Notes under the pieces: model-generated
Told to the model about the DNA's origin: nothing
What the model saw: only the letters and a program-made list of their open reading frames with translations
Databases searched by the model: none
From: Pseudomonadota bacterium
GTDB taxonomy: Bacteria; Desulfobacterota; Desulfobulbia; Desulfobulbales; Desulfocapsaceae
Length of the DNA stretch: 64,000 nt
Direction: 5' to 3'
Assembly: GCA_018820855.1 (NCBI GenBank)
Contig: JAHJNL010000054.1
Span: 1 to 64,000 of the forward strand
Made by a program: the position numbers and the translations under genes
Part shown: positions 25,360 through 34,792 of the stretch, one piece after another
Position numbering within the stretch: the stretch's first letter is position 1
How the letters are laid out: each line of letters begins with the position of its first letter

Positions 25360-26307
25360 TCATTTCTTTGCTGAAAAAAGGCTCTCTATCACCTGTTGAT
25401 ACTGGACTTCCGTGTGGCATTTTTTGATCTTCTTCCAGGTCTTTTGCTGAGGGGGAAAGGAGGCGCTGAGATAGATCCAGAGTTGTTTCATGCGGCCGAG
25501 GAGGTGGGTCGGACCGGAGAGCATTTCCTGGTAACAGTGATAGAGCTCCCGGTGAAAGCGTTCCAGCCGTTCCAGTCGGTCCGGTACCTCCAGTCCCTTG
25601 ATCTCTCCGGGAAGGAAGGGATTGGCCAGGGCACCCCTGCCAATCATCCACCTGTCAATGGTGGGGAATTGTTCCTGCAGTTCCTGGAAGATCAGCACTG
25701 AGTTAATATCTCCGTTGTAGACAATGGGATGTCTACTCTGTTCCAGGCAGAGAGCAAAAGCCTCACGGTCAGCCTCTCCCCGATACATCTGTCTGCCCAG
25801 TCGCCCATGGATGATGATCTCCTCCAGGGGATAATCGTCAAGACGGGGCAGAAGGTGAAGCAGCTCTTCTTTCTCCTCAAGGCCCAACCGTGTCTTGATG
25901 GAGAGTTTCATGGGAAGTCTGGGCATGACCTGGTCTAGGAAGGCAAGTATCAGGTCGGGGTGGGGCAGCAGTCCTGAACCTCTTTTTTTCCTGGTGACCA
26001 TATGGGCCGGGCAGCCCAGATTCCAGTTGACCTGTGTATAGCCAAGATCCAGAAGGCGACCGGCAAGGATGAGAAAATCATCCGGATCAGTGTGCAGAAA
26101 CTGTGGGACAACCACCATTTCCCGGTTTTCCTCAGGCAGGAGATCCTTGAGTTGTTTCGGCTGAAAATTTGAGTGGCGCTGGGGGTTGACAAAGGGGGCC
26201 AGGGCCGAGTCAAACCCGGGAAAATGGCGCTGAAAGAGGCTGCGGAAGTGGCAGTCCGTAATCCCGCGGATGGGGGCCAGGATGAGCTGGGGCGTTTTCT
26301 CAGTCAT
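25360..26307 (-). CDS. tRNA-dihydrouridine synthase family protein
   Basis: FMN-dependent reduction of uridine to dihydrouridine in tRNA. The 315-residue TIM-barrel protein has the N-terminal LAPIRGITDCHFR, the catalytic-Cys motif NWNLGCPAHMVTRKKRGSGLL, KLSIKTRLGLEE and IIHGRLGRQMYRGEAD, then YNGDINS and the FMN phosphate site WMIGRGALANP. This is closest in pattern to the DusC-like bacterial group; the target position is not certain. It starts 8 bp inside the end of the upstream mechanosensitive channel gene, so the two are translationally linked. Confidence 0.9.
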   Translation of the reverse strand: MTEKTPQLILAPIRGITDCHFRSLFQRHFPGFDSALAPFVNPQRHSNFQPKQLKDLLPEENREMVVVPQFLHTDPDDFLILAGRLLDLGYTQVNWNLGCPAHMVTRKKRGSGLLPHPDLILAFLDQVMPRLPMKLSIKTRLGLEEKEELLHLLPRLDDYPLEEIIIHGRLGRQMYRGEADREAFALCLEQSRHPIVYNGDINSVLIFQELQEQFPTIDRWMIGRGALANPFLPGEIKGLEVPDRLERLERFHRELYHCYQEMLSGPTHLLGRMKQLWIYLSASFPPQQKTWKKIKKCHTEVQYQQVIESLFSAKK

Positions 26308-27580
26308 GTGGGTTTTGTTGGTTCTGACCGGTCAGGCCAGCAGCCAGCAGCCGGATGTCGCGACTGCTGGGGTTTTGGAAGATGTGGAGATCAAATTCTG
26401 GGGCAGCTGCCAGCAGGTGATCAAAGATATCTGCCTGAATGGCCTCGTAGTTGGCCCAGACCTGATCATTGCTGAAGACATAAATCTCCAGGGGGAGGCC
26501 GTGTTCTTTGGGGGGCAGCTGACGGACAAGGAAAGTCATGTCGGGATGGATATTGGGGTGCTGTGCGAGATAAGCCTTAACATAGGCACGGAACACCCCG
26601 ATGTTGGTTTGCCTGCGACTGTTCACCGCAGTGTCAGTGTCCAGTTGGTGGCTGCGGTTGTAGGCTTCGATTTCTTCATCCTTCTTTTGGAGATAGTCAC
26701 GCAGAAGGTTGAACTGTTTGAATCTCTCCAGCATCTCGGCATCGCAAAAACGGATGGAGCCTGTATCGATGAGGAGGCTGCGTTTGATGCGACGTCCGCC
26801 GGATTCCGACATCCCGCGCCAGTTTTTGAAGGAAGATGAAACCAGGGCGTAGGTGGGGATGGTAGTGACGGTCTTGTCCCAGTTCTGAACTCGCACCGTA
26901 TTGATGGATATTTGTATTACATCACCGTCTGCCCCGTATTGTGGCATCTCGATCCAGTCACCCACCTGTACCATGTTGCTGGCGGAGAGCTGGATGGAGG
27001 CGACAAAACCGAGAAGGGTGTCTTTGAAGACCAGCATTGTCACGGCTGTAAGACCGCCCAGGATAGAAAGGATGCCCCATGGCGATTTACCGGTGAAGAT
27101 GGAGGCGATAAAAATGGCTGCTATTACCCAGGAGATGATCTTGGCTGCATCTACATAGCTCTGAATGGTAGCGCCGCGTCTCTTGCGCAGGTGACGAAAG
27201 ATATCATTGATTGCCGAGAGAAGACTGTTAAAACTCAGTACCGAGACCAGGACAAAGAGGCAGAGGATAATACGCTTACAAAGGATGGCTGCAGTCGTAT
27301 CTTTTGGCAGAAAGCTGTCGATGGACAGGGAAAATATCAATACTGGTACAAACCAGGTAAGTTTGCTGAAGACCTTGTTTTTGACCAGGGCATCATCCCA
27401 TTGATAACGGTTGCTCTGGATCCAGGCGGAGAGAATACGTAAGACGACTTGTTTGACTAAGAGGGTAGCCAGCAAAGCCACCAGGAGGATCCCGGCCAGA
27501 ATGATTCCTGTGCTCAGCAGACTGGCTGCACCGGCGGAAAAGCCCAGGCCAAGGAATTGTTGCTGCAGCAATTGAGCCAT
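26300..27580 (-). CDS. MscS-family mechanosensitive channel, YbdG-like
   Basis: A 426-residue channel of the YbdG subgroup, which has a longer TM region than minimal MscS and opens at low tension. Several N-terminal TM helices are visible (LSTGIILAGILLVALLATLLV; FVLVSVLSFNSLL; ISWVIAAIFIASIF), then the pore-helix region (GGLTAVTMLVFKDTLLGFVASIQL) and the cytoplasmic beta domain (VQVGDWIEM ... VRVQNWDKTVTTIPTYALVSS). The C-terminal alpha/beta domain follows. Its start codon overlaps the stop of the thioredoxin-like gene by 1 bp, and its end overlaps the dihydrouridine synthase gene. Confidence 0.9.
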   Translation of the reverse strand: MAQLLQQQFLGLGFSAGAASLLSTGIILAGILLVALLATLLVKQVVLRILSAWIQSNRYQWDDALVKNKVFSKLTWFVPVLIFSLSIDSFLPKDTTAAILCKRIILCLFVLVSVLSFNSLLSAINDIFRHLRKRRGATIQSYVDAAKIISWVIAAIFIASIFTGKSPWGILSILGGLTAVTMLVFKDTLLGFVASIQLSASNMVQVGDWIEMPQYGADGDVIQISINTVRVQNWDKTVTTIPTYALVSSSFKNWRGMSESGGRRIKRSLLIDTGSIRFCDAEMLERFKQFNLLRDYLQKKDEEIEAYNRSHQLDTDTAVNSRRQTNIGVFRAYVKAYLAQHPNIHPDMTFLVRQLPPKEHGLPLEIYVFSNDQVWANYEAIQADIFDHLLAAAPEFDLHIFQNPSSRDIRLLAAGLTGQNQQNPHD

Positions 27581-28074
27581 TACTGCTTCTCTCCGGCTGC
27601 TTCAAGCAGCCATGCTTCCAGTTGCACAGGAGTGGGGTGGATCCCGGCGCACTTGACCTGGCCGTTGATCATCAGCGCTGGTGTGGCCATGATGCCGTGT
27701 CTGCCGATCTCGTCCCGGTCATGGATCATGTGGATGTCTGCTGCGATGCCGGCCCGCATCATGGCATCAATCACTGCATCCTGCAGGCCGTTGCAGCTGA
27801 TGCATCCGGTTCCGAAGATACGGATGACCAGATCCCGGTCAGCTTCCTGTTCCTGGCCCAGCAGACCTCTGTATTCTCGTTCCAGGGCTTTTTTGTAGTC
27901 GCCGGCCAGTCCATCCGGAATGTAGTTTTTCCCCTGAATGGCCTGGTAAATGTATTCCACCGCGTCTTTCGGAGAGAGCTGATCGGCAAGGGCCTTGTTC
28001 AAGGCAATGTCGAGGTCGATGAGGCCGATGGTGACCTTACCGACCTTGAGCATGCGCGGGGTGGGAGTATCCAT
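27580..28074 (-). CDS. Thioredoxin-fold protein with CISC active site and N-terminal extension
   Basis: A 164-residue protein. The C-terminal half is a small thioredoxin/glutaredoxin-like domain: IRIFGTGCISCNGLQDAV with the redox motif CxxC, then the cis-Pro region IMATPALMINGQ and a closing helix. This resembles the archaeal MTH895-type redox-active disulfide proteins. The N-terminal ~80 residues (LKVGKVTIGLIDLDIALNKA) form a mixed alpha/beta segment of unknown function. It is the first gene of a tightly overlapping minus-strand set with a mechanosensitive channel and a Dus enzyme; the functional link is not evident. Confidence 0.8.
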   Translation of the reverse strand: MDTPTPRMLKVGKVTIGLIDLDIALNKALADQLSPKDAVEYIYQAIQGKNYIPDGLAGDYKKALEREYRGLLGQEQEADRDLVIRIFGTGCISCNGLQDAVIDAMMRAGIAADIHMIHDRDEIGRHGIMATPALMINGQVKCAGIHPTPVQLEAWLLEAAGEKQ

Positions 28075-28082
28075 GAAAATTC

Positions 28083-28111
28083 AGTTTTAAGTTTTAAGTT
28101 TAAAATGTTAA
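28083..28111. repeat. Short tandem TTTTAAG-type repeat
   Basis: AGTTTTAAGTTTTAAGTTTA gives about three tandem copies of a 7-8-bp unit in the divergent gap between the thioredoxin-like gene and the tRNA nucleotidyltransferase gene. It is low-complexity and AT-rich, of unknown role. Confidence 0.5.
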
Positions 28112-28167
28112 GATTTTGCGAATCTGCAGGTAATGCCGGGCAAGACTAAATAATATAGTACAGGATT

Positions 28168-29685
28168 ATGGAAAAGGAAAGGGGAGAAGGTGACGGCGGT
28201 TGGGATACGGGTGTGCTCCGTTCACACCGGGATGACTATCCTGCACAGCTGTTTGCTGCTCTGACCAAGGTGTCCGAGGAGCTGGGGCGGGAGATGTACC
28301 TGGTGGGCGGGACAGTACGCGACTGGCTGCTGGAGATAGCCCCTAATGACCTGGATTTTACCGTGGACTGTGATGCGGTACACTGCTGTCGCACCCTGAT
28401 CCGTGTCCTGGCTGGAGGCACATTCGTTCCCTTGGGGGCGGCAGAGGAAGATGCGGGGCGGGTGGTGTGGCGGGGATTGATCATTGATTTTTCCAGTTTC
28501 CGTGAAGGGGCAGGCACCATTGAGGAAGACCTCTGTCTGCGGGATTTCACCATCAATGCCATGGGACTTGCCTTTTCCGCCTTTGTTGATGAGGCACTGC
28601 CGCTTCTTCTCATCGATCCTCTGAATGGAAGACAGGATCTTGGTCAGGGGATTCTCCGGGTCTGCCCCCGTGCCTTTGTCAGTGATCCCTTGCGGATGCT
28701 GCGTGGCTATCGACTCTGGGCGCGGTTCGGTTTTGTTTTGGAAGACGAAACCCTGGCTGCCATCCGTGAACATGGCCACCTCCTGAGCAGGGTTTCGGTG
28801 GAGCGGATCAGTTATGAAATGAATCTCATCATGGGCTCTGCTCGGGCTCATGAGGTGATTGCTGCCATGGCTGAGTCGGGTCTGCTTTTTCTGGTGATTC
28901 CGGAATTGCAACAGGGCGTTGGTCTTGAACAGCCGGAGTCTCATCATCTCGATGTCTTTCATCATGGCCTGGCGGCCCTTGGCTATATGGAAAAAATCCT
29001 GGCTACGCCTGAGTTGTTTTATCCCGAGTGCCAGGAAATGCTGCGGGATTACCTGGCGCAACCAGGCATTCGAGAAGTTTTGAAATGGTCAGCCCTTCTC
29101 CACGACCTGGGCAAGCCCTCCACCCATGAGATCCGGGAGGATAAAGGGGGCCGTATCACCTTTTATAACCATGATGAGGTGGGTCGGGAGCTGGTGCAGC
29201 ATCTTGGCCGTGAGCTGCGCTGGTCCAATGACAATCGGGATCGGGCGGCAGCTCTGGTGGGCATGCATATGCATCCTTTTCACCTCTGCAATGTCAGGCG
29301 CAAGCAGGGCTTGAGCAAAAAGGCCTGTCTTAAACTCTGCAGGCGGGCCGGGGATGATCTGATCGGCCTTTTTTTCCTGGCCATGGCAGACAGCCTGGCC
29401 GGAAAAGGGGAGATGAAGCCGGAGGCCATGGAAGAAGAGTTGGACCACTTGCTCTGTGAGATCCTGGAAATTTACAACAAGGATATCGCCCCTGCCCTTT
29501 CCGGCCCCCGGTTTATCACGGGCAAGGATCTGATCGAACACTTTTCTCTGCAGCCTGGCCCTTATTTTTCTCAAATTCTGGACGAGTTACAGGAGGCTCA
29601 GGTGGAAGGAGATGTCAGTAATCGAGCAGAGGCTCTCCTCTGGGTTCGGAACTATCTGAAACGTTTTCAGGGTCCTGTTGAATAG
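28168..29685 (+). CDS. tRNA nucleotidyltransferase / poly(A) polymerase family protein with HD domain
   Basis: Class II nucleotidyltransferase acting on tRNA 3' ends or RNA tails. Motif A LVGGTVRDWLL with the carboxylates in DLDFTV, motif B/C region LCLRDFTINAMGL and DPLNGRQDL, and the neck region DPLRMLRGYRLWARFGF are all recognisable. The C-terminal part carries an HD-type phosphohydrolase motif (LLHDLGK with downstream YNHDEVG and HMHPFH). The 505-residue length and HD domain fit a CCA-adding, A-adding or CC-adding enzyme; which nucleotide specificity applies cannot be decided here. The gene is divergent from the thioredoxin-like gene. Confidence 0.88.
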   Translation: MEKERGEGDGGWDTGVLRSHRDDYPAQLFAALTKVSEELGREMYLVGGTVRDWLLEIAPNDLDFTVDCDAVHCCRTLIRVLAGGTFVPLGAAEEDAGRVVWRGLIIDFSSFREGAGTIEEDLCLRDFTINAMGLAFSAFVDEALPLLLIDPLNGRQDLGQGILRVCPRAFVSDPLRMLRGYRLWARFGFVLEDETLAAIREHGHLLSRVSVERISYEMNLIMGSARAHEVIAAMAESGLLFLVIPELQQGVGLEQPESHHLDVFHHGLAALGYMEKILATPELFYPECQEMLRDYLAQPGIREVLKWSALLHDLGKPSTHEIREDKGGRITFYNHDEVGRELVQHLGRELRWSNDNRDRAAALVGMHMHPFHLCNVRRKQGLSKKACLKLCRRAGDDLIGLFFLAMADSLAGKGEMKPEAMEEELDHLLCEILEIYNKDIAPALSGPRFITGKDLIEHFSLQPGPYFSQILDELQEAQVEGDVSNRAEALLWVRNYLKRFQGPVE

Positions 29686-29717
29686 CCCGTTTTTATCGGG
29701 TATCCGGGGATTCGATT

Positions 29718-29744
29718 TTTGACAAGTCTATCATCCTTGTCAAA
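29718..29744. other. Perfect 9-bp inverted repeat upstream of rlmE
   Basis: TTTGACAAG and CTTGTCAAA, perfect complements with a 9-nt loop, lie after the nucleotidyltransferase gene. A run of T precedes rather than follows the stem in the + direction, and A/G-rich sequence follows, so it fits an operator or weak stem better than a terminator. Confidence 0.4.
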
Positions 29745-29894
29745 GAGAAGTAAATGGACTAAAAAGTGCTGATGTTGTGGGTGTTCGTAGCTGTGGTCTG
29801 TTTTTGTGTGTTCACTGTATACTGGCACTCCTCAATATCTGGTGATAGAAAAATCGGAAAAGCAGGTTGAATGATGCCCTGAGGGTGTGAAAAT

Positions 29895-29922
29895 TTGCGA
29901 AACCCAACAAATTTGCTATAGA
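29895..29922 (+). promoter_or_regulatory. Putative promoter of rlmE
   Basis: TTGCGA (29895-29900), 16-bp spacer, TATAGA (29917-29922). The predicted transcription start would be only a few bases before the GTG of rlmE (29934), so the mRNA could be leaderless or nearly so, in keeping with the lack of a clear ribosome-binding site. Confidence 0.4.
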
Positions 29923-29933
29923 TTGGATAACTT

Positions 29934-30539
29934 GTGCGTAAAGTAAAAGACTATTATTATAAGAAGGCCAAGAAGGAAAATTATCCGGCGCGATCCGTCT
30001 ACAAGCTGGAAGAGGCCTTGAATAAATACAAATTTATTCGGCGCGGCGACAGTGTCCTTGATCTTGGTTGTTTTCCGGGAAGTTGGTCTCTTTATGCCTC
30101 TGAAATTGTAGGGGAAAAAGGAATCGTGGTAGGGGTTGATCTGAAGTCTGCGGATAAGGCAGGCAGAGCCGGAGGCGCTGAGATCATCTGGCTGCGGCAG
30201 GATATCATGCAACCGGAACTGATTACAGCCGTGCGCCGTATCCGACCGGCGTTTAAGGTGCTGATCTCAGATCTGGCACCCGGAACCACCGGAAATCGCT
30301 GGACTGATCATCAGCAGTCCATGATTCTGGTGAGAAGAACCTTGGAGCTGGCCTCTATTCTCCTTCTTCCCAAGGGGAATTATTATTGTAAAGCCTTTCA
30401 GGGAGAGGATTTTCCTGTGTTTGTTCAGGAGGTAACAGAGCAGTTTGAACAGGTAAAAGTGGTTAAACCCAAGAGTTCCCGGGTGGAAAGCCGTGAGGTT
30501 TTCGTCTTGGGGATGGGGTTTAAAGGAAAACAGGCGTAG
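29934..30539 (+). CDS. rlmE: 23S rRNA 2'-O-methyltransferase RlmE/FtsJ family
   Basis: Methylates the 2'-OH of U2552 (E. coli numbering) in the 23S rRNA A-loop using SAM. The 201-residue Rossmann methyltransferase begins with [10 protein letters not shown], carrying the first catalytic Lys, followed by the SAM motif [15 protein letters not shown], the Asp motif [13 protein letters not shown], the second Lys in [10 protein letters not shown] and the Glu in [12 protein letters not shown], a complete K-D-K-E set. Start is GTG. The gene opens a run rlmE-yebC-ruvCAB-panB on the same strand. Confidence 0.93.
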   Translation: MRKVKDYYYKKAKKENYPARSVYKLEEALNKYKFIRRGDSVLDLGCFPGSWSLYASEIVGEKGIVVGVDLKSADKAGRAGGAEIIWLRQDIMQPELITAVRRIRPAFKVLISDLAPGTTGNRWTDHQQSMILVRRTLELASILLLPKGNYYCKAFQGEDFPVFVQEVTEQFEQVKVVKPKSSRVESREVFVLGMGFKGKQA

Positions 30540-30579
30540 CTCTCGGCGCGTCTCTTATAAAGAACTAAAGGAACAGGTT

Positions 30580-31329
30580 ATGTCAGGACATTCTAAGTGG
30601 GCAAACATCAAACATAAAAAAGGGGCTGTGGATGCCAAACGAGGAAGAATTTTTACTCGTTTGATCAAAGAAGTTACTGTGGCTGCCAGGATGGGTGGCG
30701 GTGATCCGGACGGCAATCCCCGCCTTCGCAGTGCTATTGCCACGGCTCGATCGGAAAATATGCCCAAGGATAATATCATCCGAGCTATTAAAAAAGGAAC
30801 GGGAGAACTGGAGGGTGAAGTTTATGATGAAATCCTCTATGAGGGATATGGACCTGGTGGTGTCGCGGTTCTGGTGGAATGTATGACCGATAACCGCAAC
30901 AGGACTGTGGCCGATGTCCGGCACTATTTTGCCAAAAGCAACGGCAATCTGGGTGAATCCGGTTGCGTGGCCTGGATGTTTGACAAGAAGGGTGTGATAC
31001 TGGTGGATAAAGCAACCATCAGTGAGGACAAACTGATGGAGCTCGCCCTTGAGGCCGGAGCCGAGGACGTGGTGGAGGAAGATGAGCAGTTTCAGGTGGT
31101 CACCACTCCTGAGGACTTTGATGAGGTGCGTGAGTCCCTGGAAAAGGAAGGGGTCGTTTTTGAAGAGGCCTCTGTCACCATGGTTCCCCAGAATATTGTA
31201 GAGGTCACTGAGGAAAAACCAGCCAAGGCTTTGCTCAAACTCCTGGAAAATCTCGAAGATCATGAGGATGTTCAGAATGTGCATGCCAATTTTGACATTG
31301 ACGATGAACTGATGGAGAAGCTGTCCTGA
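30580..31329 (+). CDS. yebC: YebC/PmpR family transcription or translation regulator
   Basis: A 249-residue YebC-family protein with the standard start [25 protein letters not shown], the RAIKKGTGE and [14 protein letters not shown] segments and the [11 protein letters not shown] motif. Members bind DNA as regulators or assist ribosomes at difficult sequences. The track start (30493) lies within rlmE; ATG 30580 has AAAGGAACAGG upstream. Position before ruvC is conserved in many bacteria. Confidence 0.95.
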   Translation: MSGHSKWANIKHKKGAVDAKRGRIFTRLIKEVTVAARMGGGDPDGNPRLRSAIATARSENMPKDNIIRAIKKGTGELEGEVYDEILYEGYGPGGVAVLVECMTDNRNRTVADVRHYFAKSNGNLGESGCVAWMFDKKGVILVDKATISEDKLMELALEAGAEDVVEEDEQFQVVTTPEDFDEVRESLEKEGVVFEEASVTMVPQNIVEVTEEKPAKALLKLLENLEDHEDVQNVHANFDIDDELMEKLS

Positions 31330-31362
31330 TACAATGGCTCTCGTTTTATACAGCCTGTTAGC

Positions 31363-31836
31363 ATGCAACGAATCTTAGGTATTGATCCGGGCTCACGGAT
31401 TACCGGGTATGGGATTGTTGATGCAGGACGCGGAAAGATCAGCTTCGTGTCCTGCGGGGTGATCAAGACAACTGCTCGATTCCCCCTGGCTAACCGGCTG
31501 AACGAGATCTTTGAGGGGATCAACGAGGTGATTCAGCTCCATGATCCGGAAGTGGCTGCTGTGGAAGAGGTGTTCATGTCCACCAATGCCAACTCTGCCC
31601 TCAAGCTCGGGCAGGCCAGGGGCGCAGCAGTGGTGGCGGCCATGCAGAATGGACTGGGAGTCTATGATTACAGCGCCAAGAAGGTGAAGCAGGCCGTGGT
31701 TGGCTATGGTCAGGCGGAGAAGGGGCAGGTTCAGCACATGATCCGAGTCCTCCTCGGGCTCTCTGCAACACCCAGTAATGATGCCGCAGATGCTCTGGCC
31801 GTAGCCATCTGCCATGCGAATCAGATGATCCTCTAA
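31363..31836 (+). CDS. ruvC: Holliday junction resolvase RuvC
   Basis: Endonuclease that cleaves Holliday junctions after RuvAB branch migration. The 157-residue RNase H-fold protein has the acidic catalytic residues in RILGIDPGSRITGYG (Asp), AAVEEVFMSTNANSALKLGQARG (Glu) and SNDAADALAVAICH (two Asp). Length is slightly short compared with E. coli but complete. It is followed 42 bp later by ruvA. Confidence 0.96.
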   Translation: MQRILGIDPGSRITGYGIVDAGRGKISFVSCGVIKTTARFPLANRLNEIFEGINEVIQLHDPEVAAVEEVFMSTNANSALKLGQARGAAVVAAMQNGLGVYDYSAKKVKQAVVGYGQAEKGQVQHMIRVLLGLSATPSNDAADALAVAICHANQMIL

Positions 31837-31878
31837 GTATATGTCCCAGATATTGACTCTCTCAGCTATTGAAATGTT

Positions 31879-32499
31879 ATGATCGCCTCACTTACCGGAA
31901 CAGTGCAGTATATCGGCTCAGACAGAGTTGTCATCGACGTGGCAGGCGTGGGCTACGAGGTCTTCCTCTCCCGTGACGGGCTTTCCCGGTTACCGGAAAA
32001 GAGGGAGGAGATTTTCCTTCATATTCATACCAATGTCCGGGAGGATGCCATTGTCCTTTTCGGCTTTCAGGAGCAGAGTGAAAAAGAGATGTTTCTCACC
32101 CTGAAAGCGGTTTCCGGTATCGGTCCTAAGTTGTCACTGGCCATTCTCTCCGGCATGCAGCTGGGTGATCTCTGTCAGGCCATTGTCACAGAGGATGTCA
32201 GGGGACTGACCACCATCCCGGGGGTGGGGAAAAAGACTGCGGAGCGGATCTGCGTGGAGCTTAAGGACAAGGTGGGTGGCTTTCAGGCTGTTGCTTCTTC
32301 TGCTGCCGCAATTCCTGAAAAACTGATGAGTGCAGGCTCCCCGGCTGGTGACGCCCTGTCAGCTCTGATCAATCTTGGTTATCCTGAGCACATGGCGCGG
32401 CAGGCCCTGGGCAGGGTCAAAAAACAGATGGGGGAAGAAGCCTTTGCTGAGATGAAACTGGAAGAATTTATCAGAGAGGGGCTGCGTGCACTGACATGA
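31879..32499 (+). CDS. ruvA: Holliday junction branch-migration protein RuvA
   Basis: Binds four-way junctions and loads RuvB. The 206-residue protein has the N-terminal OB domain ([20 protein letters not shown]), two helix-hairpin-helix motifs ([18 protein letters not shown] and [22 protein letters not shown]) and the RuvB-binding C-terminal three-helix domain ([20 protein letters not shown]). The end overlaps ruvB by ATGA, typical of ruvAB coupling. Confidence 0.96.
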   Translation: MIASLTGTVQYIGSDRVVIDVAGVGYEVFLSRDGLSRLPEKREEIFLHIHTNVREDAIVLFGFQEQSEKEMFLTLKAVSGIGPKLSLAILSGMQLGDLCQAIVTEDVRGLTTIPGVGKKTAERICVELKDKVGGFQAVASSAAAIPEKLMSAGSPAGDALSALINLGYPEHMARQALGRVKKQMGEEAFAEMKLEEFIREGLRALT

Positions 32500-33560
32500 A
32501 CTTTGAAGAAGAAATTCACGCAGACGAACGCCTGGTTGCTCCTGAGCCCACTGGTCGGGACAGGGGAGGGGCAGATAACAGTCTTCGTCCCAGGCTCCTT
32601 GCTGAATACATTGGCCAGGAACACCTGCGCAAGAGTCTTGATGTATTTATCCGGGCAGCCAAGGCGCGGGGGGAAGCCCTTGATCATGTCCTCTTTCATG
32701 GCTATCCGGGACTTGGGAAGACCACGCTCTCCTATATCATCGCCAATGAGATGCAGGCAGGAATCAAGGTCACTTCCGGCCCGGTGATCGAACGTCAGGG
32801 TGATCTGGCAGCCATTCTCACCAGTCTGCAGGAGGGTGATGTCCTCTTCATCGACGAGATCCATCGTCTCAACCATGCCATTGAGGAGATCCTCTATCCG
32901 GCCATGGAAGACTTTCAGCTTGACCTCATCATCGGCCAGGGACCAGGGGCCAGGTCAGTGAAAATGGATCTGCCCCGTTTTACTCTGGTCGGTGCCACCA
33001 CCCGTACCGGGCTGTTGACCCCGCCACTGCGTGATCGGTTCGGAATCATTCTGCGTCTGGAACTCTATGAACCGGAGGAACTGGTCCGGATTGTCCAGCG
33101 TTCTGCAGTTATTCTCGGGATGAATGTGGATGCGGGGGGGGCACTGGAGCTGGGACGCAGGTCGCGCGGAACTCCGCGTATCGCCAATCGTCTGCTTCGC
33201 CGGGTGCGGGATTTTGCTGAGGTCGGCAGGCACCAGTCCGTTACCGCCGAGGTGGCGGATGAGGCCCTCAACCTGCTGAATGTCGATCGTTTTGGTCTTG
33301 ATGACATGGATCGGCGGATTATGCTGGCCATCATCGATAAGTTCCAGGGCGGTCCTATCGGCCTGGAAACCCTGGCAACGGTGGTCTGTGAAGAAAAAAA
33401 TACCCTGGAAGACGTGTACGAACCTTTTCTTATCCAGTCAGGGTTTCTGACCAGGACCCCTCGCGGGCGTATGGCCACCATGAATGCCTATGAGCATTTT
33501 GGCCGCTCTCTGCCCAGAGGCGCTATGCGACAACCCACCCTGTTTGACGGAGGAGACTGA
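32496..33560 (+). CDS. ruvB: Holliday junction branch-migration helicase RuvB
   Basis: AAA+ motor of the RuvAB complex. The 354-residue protein shows [16 protein letters not shown], Walker [10 protein letters not shown], Walker [10 protein letters not shown], sensor 1 [10 protein letters not shown], the sensor 2/Arg region ([20 protein letters not shown]) and the C-terminal winged-helix ([19 protein letters not shown]). All ATPase motifs are intact. panB follows 3 bp after its stop, so it is in the same transcript. Confidence 0.97.
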   Translation: MNFEEEIHADERLVAPEPTGRDRGGADNSLRPRLLAEYIGQEHLRKSLDVFIRAAKARGEALDHVLFHGYPGLGKTTLSYIIANEMQAGIKVTSGPVIERQGDLAAILTSLQEGDVLFIDEIHRLNHAIEEILYPAMEDFQLDLIIGQGPGARSVKMDLPRFTLVGATTRTGLLTPPLRDRFGIILRLELYEPEELVRIVQRSAVILGMNVDAGGALELGRRSRGTPRIANRLLRRVRDFAEVGRHQSVTAEVADEALNLLNVDRFGLDDMDRRIMLAIIDKFQGGPIGLETLATVVCEEKNTLEDVYEPFLIQSGFLTRTPRGRMATMNAYEHFGRSLPRGAMRQPTLFDGGD

Positions 33561-33563
33561 ACC

Positions 33564-34403
33564 ATGCAAAAACGGAAAACTGTACTCGATATCCTGACCA
33601 TGAAAAAAACGGGCGAGAAGATCACCATGCTCACGGCCTATGATGCGGCCATGGCTTCTTTGCTTGCCTCTGCTGATGTGGATATGCTCCTGGTGGGTGA
33701 TTCTCTGGGGATGGTGGTTCTTGGTTATGATTCCACAGTGCCTGTGACCATGGATGAAATGATCCACCATGCCTCGGCAGTGCGCCGTGGTGCACCCGGG
33801 GCATTTGTTGTTGCTGACCTGCCTTTTGGCTCCTATCAGACCGGGATTCGTGATGCCCTTATCAACGGCAGCCGTTTTCTCAAAGAGGCGGGCTGCGATG
33901 CAGTCAAACTCGAAGGGGGGCTGGAGGTCTGTGATACGGTCGCAGCACTGGTGCGGGCAGGGATCTCGGTTATGGGGCATATCGGTCTGACCCCGCAGAC
34001 AGCTACCCAACTCGGGGGCTATAAAGTGCAGGGTCGAGATCTGCAATCGGCAAAAAAGATGGTTGCCGAGGCCCTGGCACTGGAGAAGGCCGGGGCCTTT
34101 GCCATCGTTATGGAGTGTATCCCGGATGAGTTGGGGCGGATTATTTCAGAAGAAATTGCTGTTCCCACCATCGGTATCGGGGCCGGTGTCCATTGTGATG
34201 GCCAGGTCCTGGTTGTTAACGATCTCCTGGGGATGTTTGAAAAGTTCATCCCGAGCTTTGTCAAGTCCTACTGCAAGCTGGCTCCCACCATCAAAGAGGC
34301 TGTGGCAGAGTATAACCGGGAGGTGCGCAGTGGTGCCTTTCCTGATAAAAAGCACAGCTTTTCCAGTGAGTCCAATCTGCGAGAGCTTCTCGGCCTTTCC
34401 TGA
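33564..34403 (+). CDS. panB: 3-methyl-2-oxobutanoate hydroxymethyltransferase
   Basis: First committed step of pantothenate synthesis: adds a hydroxymethyl group from methylene-THF to ketoisovalerate. The 279-residue TIM-barrel protein has MLTAYDAAMASLLASADVDMLLVGDSLGMV with the metal-binding Asp, the second metal Asp in VADLPFGSYQ, the catalytic Glu in ECIPDELGRII and GIGAGVHCDGQVLV. Cotranscription with ruvCAB is implied by the 3-bp spacing; the combination has no obvious functional logic. Confidence 0.95.
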   Translation: MQKRKTVLDILTMKKTGEKITMLTAYDAAMASLLASADVDMLLVGDSLGMVVLGYDSTVPVTMDEMIHHASAVRRGAPGAFVVADLPFGSYQTGIRDALINGSRFLKEAGCDAVKLEGGLEVCDTVAALVRAGISVMGHIGLTPQTATQLGGYKVQGRDLQSAKKMVAEALALEKAGAFAIVMECIPDELGRIISEEIAVPTIGIGAGVHCDGQVLVVNDLLGMFEKFIPSFVKSYCKLAPTIKEAVAEYNREVRSGAFPDKKHSFSSESNLRELLGLS

Positions 34404-34438
34404 TTCTCTGACCACGGTTCATTGGTCTTGTAGTTTTT

Positions 34439-34494
34439 GAAGGCGGAAGGCATGTCGCTGCTGAGCAGGCGGCTGCCTTCCGCCTTCCGCTTTT
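34439..34494 (+). terminator. Probable intrinsic terminator after panB
   Basis: GAAGGCGGAAGGCA (34439-34452) and TGCCTTCCGCCTTC (34474-34487) form a perfect 14-bp stem, followed by CGCTTTTC. It ends the rlmE-panB run. The remainder of the 429-bp gap before mraZ holds a short CTTCCCCA tandem (about 34499-34522) and then the mraZ promoter; no gene is visible. Confidence 0.65.
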
Positions 34495-34754
34495 CACCTT
34501 CTTCCCCACTTCCCCACTTCCCACCACCCTTTAATGTTTTCTTCCAAAGCATCTTTTTTTTCATCTTTTGAAACCATCCAGTATTATCAGTATGTTCGGT
34601 ATGTTCCCTGTGCTGGGGGCCATGTTTTGTTTCTGGCGTAGATGACGTCTTGAGCACACCTAGTTGTGGTTTTTCTGGTTTGGCCCCCTATATGGTGTGG
34701 TGTCGGCTGTTTTTGTAATTTCGTTTAACCTTCTATAATTGTAGGGGAAAATCC

Positions 34755-34782
34755 TTGACAAGAGGCTCCTTCCTGCTATAAA
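34755..34782 (+). promoter_or_regulatory. Sigma70 promoter of the dcw operon
   Basis: An exact TTGACA (34755-34760), 16-bp spacer, and TATAAA (34777-34782), the best promoter match I found in the window. The predicted start site is immediately before the GTGG box array and about 45 bp before mraZ, equivalent to the Pmra promoter of other bacteria. Confidence 0.75.
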
Positions 34783-34792
34783 ACTGATGATA

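Noticed and set aside
25360-26307. Possible loss of the Dus catalytic cysteine (GSGLL in the second half of the motif)
   Set aside because: In DusB and DusC proteins the same positions are not Cys; the catalytic Cys is the one in NLGCP, which is present. No loss.
34499-34522. CTTCCCCA tandem read on the minus strand as GTGGGGAA boxes near mraZ
   Set aside because: Spacing is 8 bp rather than 10 bp, it lies far from the promoter and on the opposite strand, so it does not fit MraZ binding.
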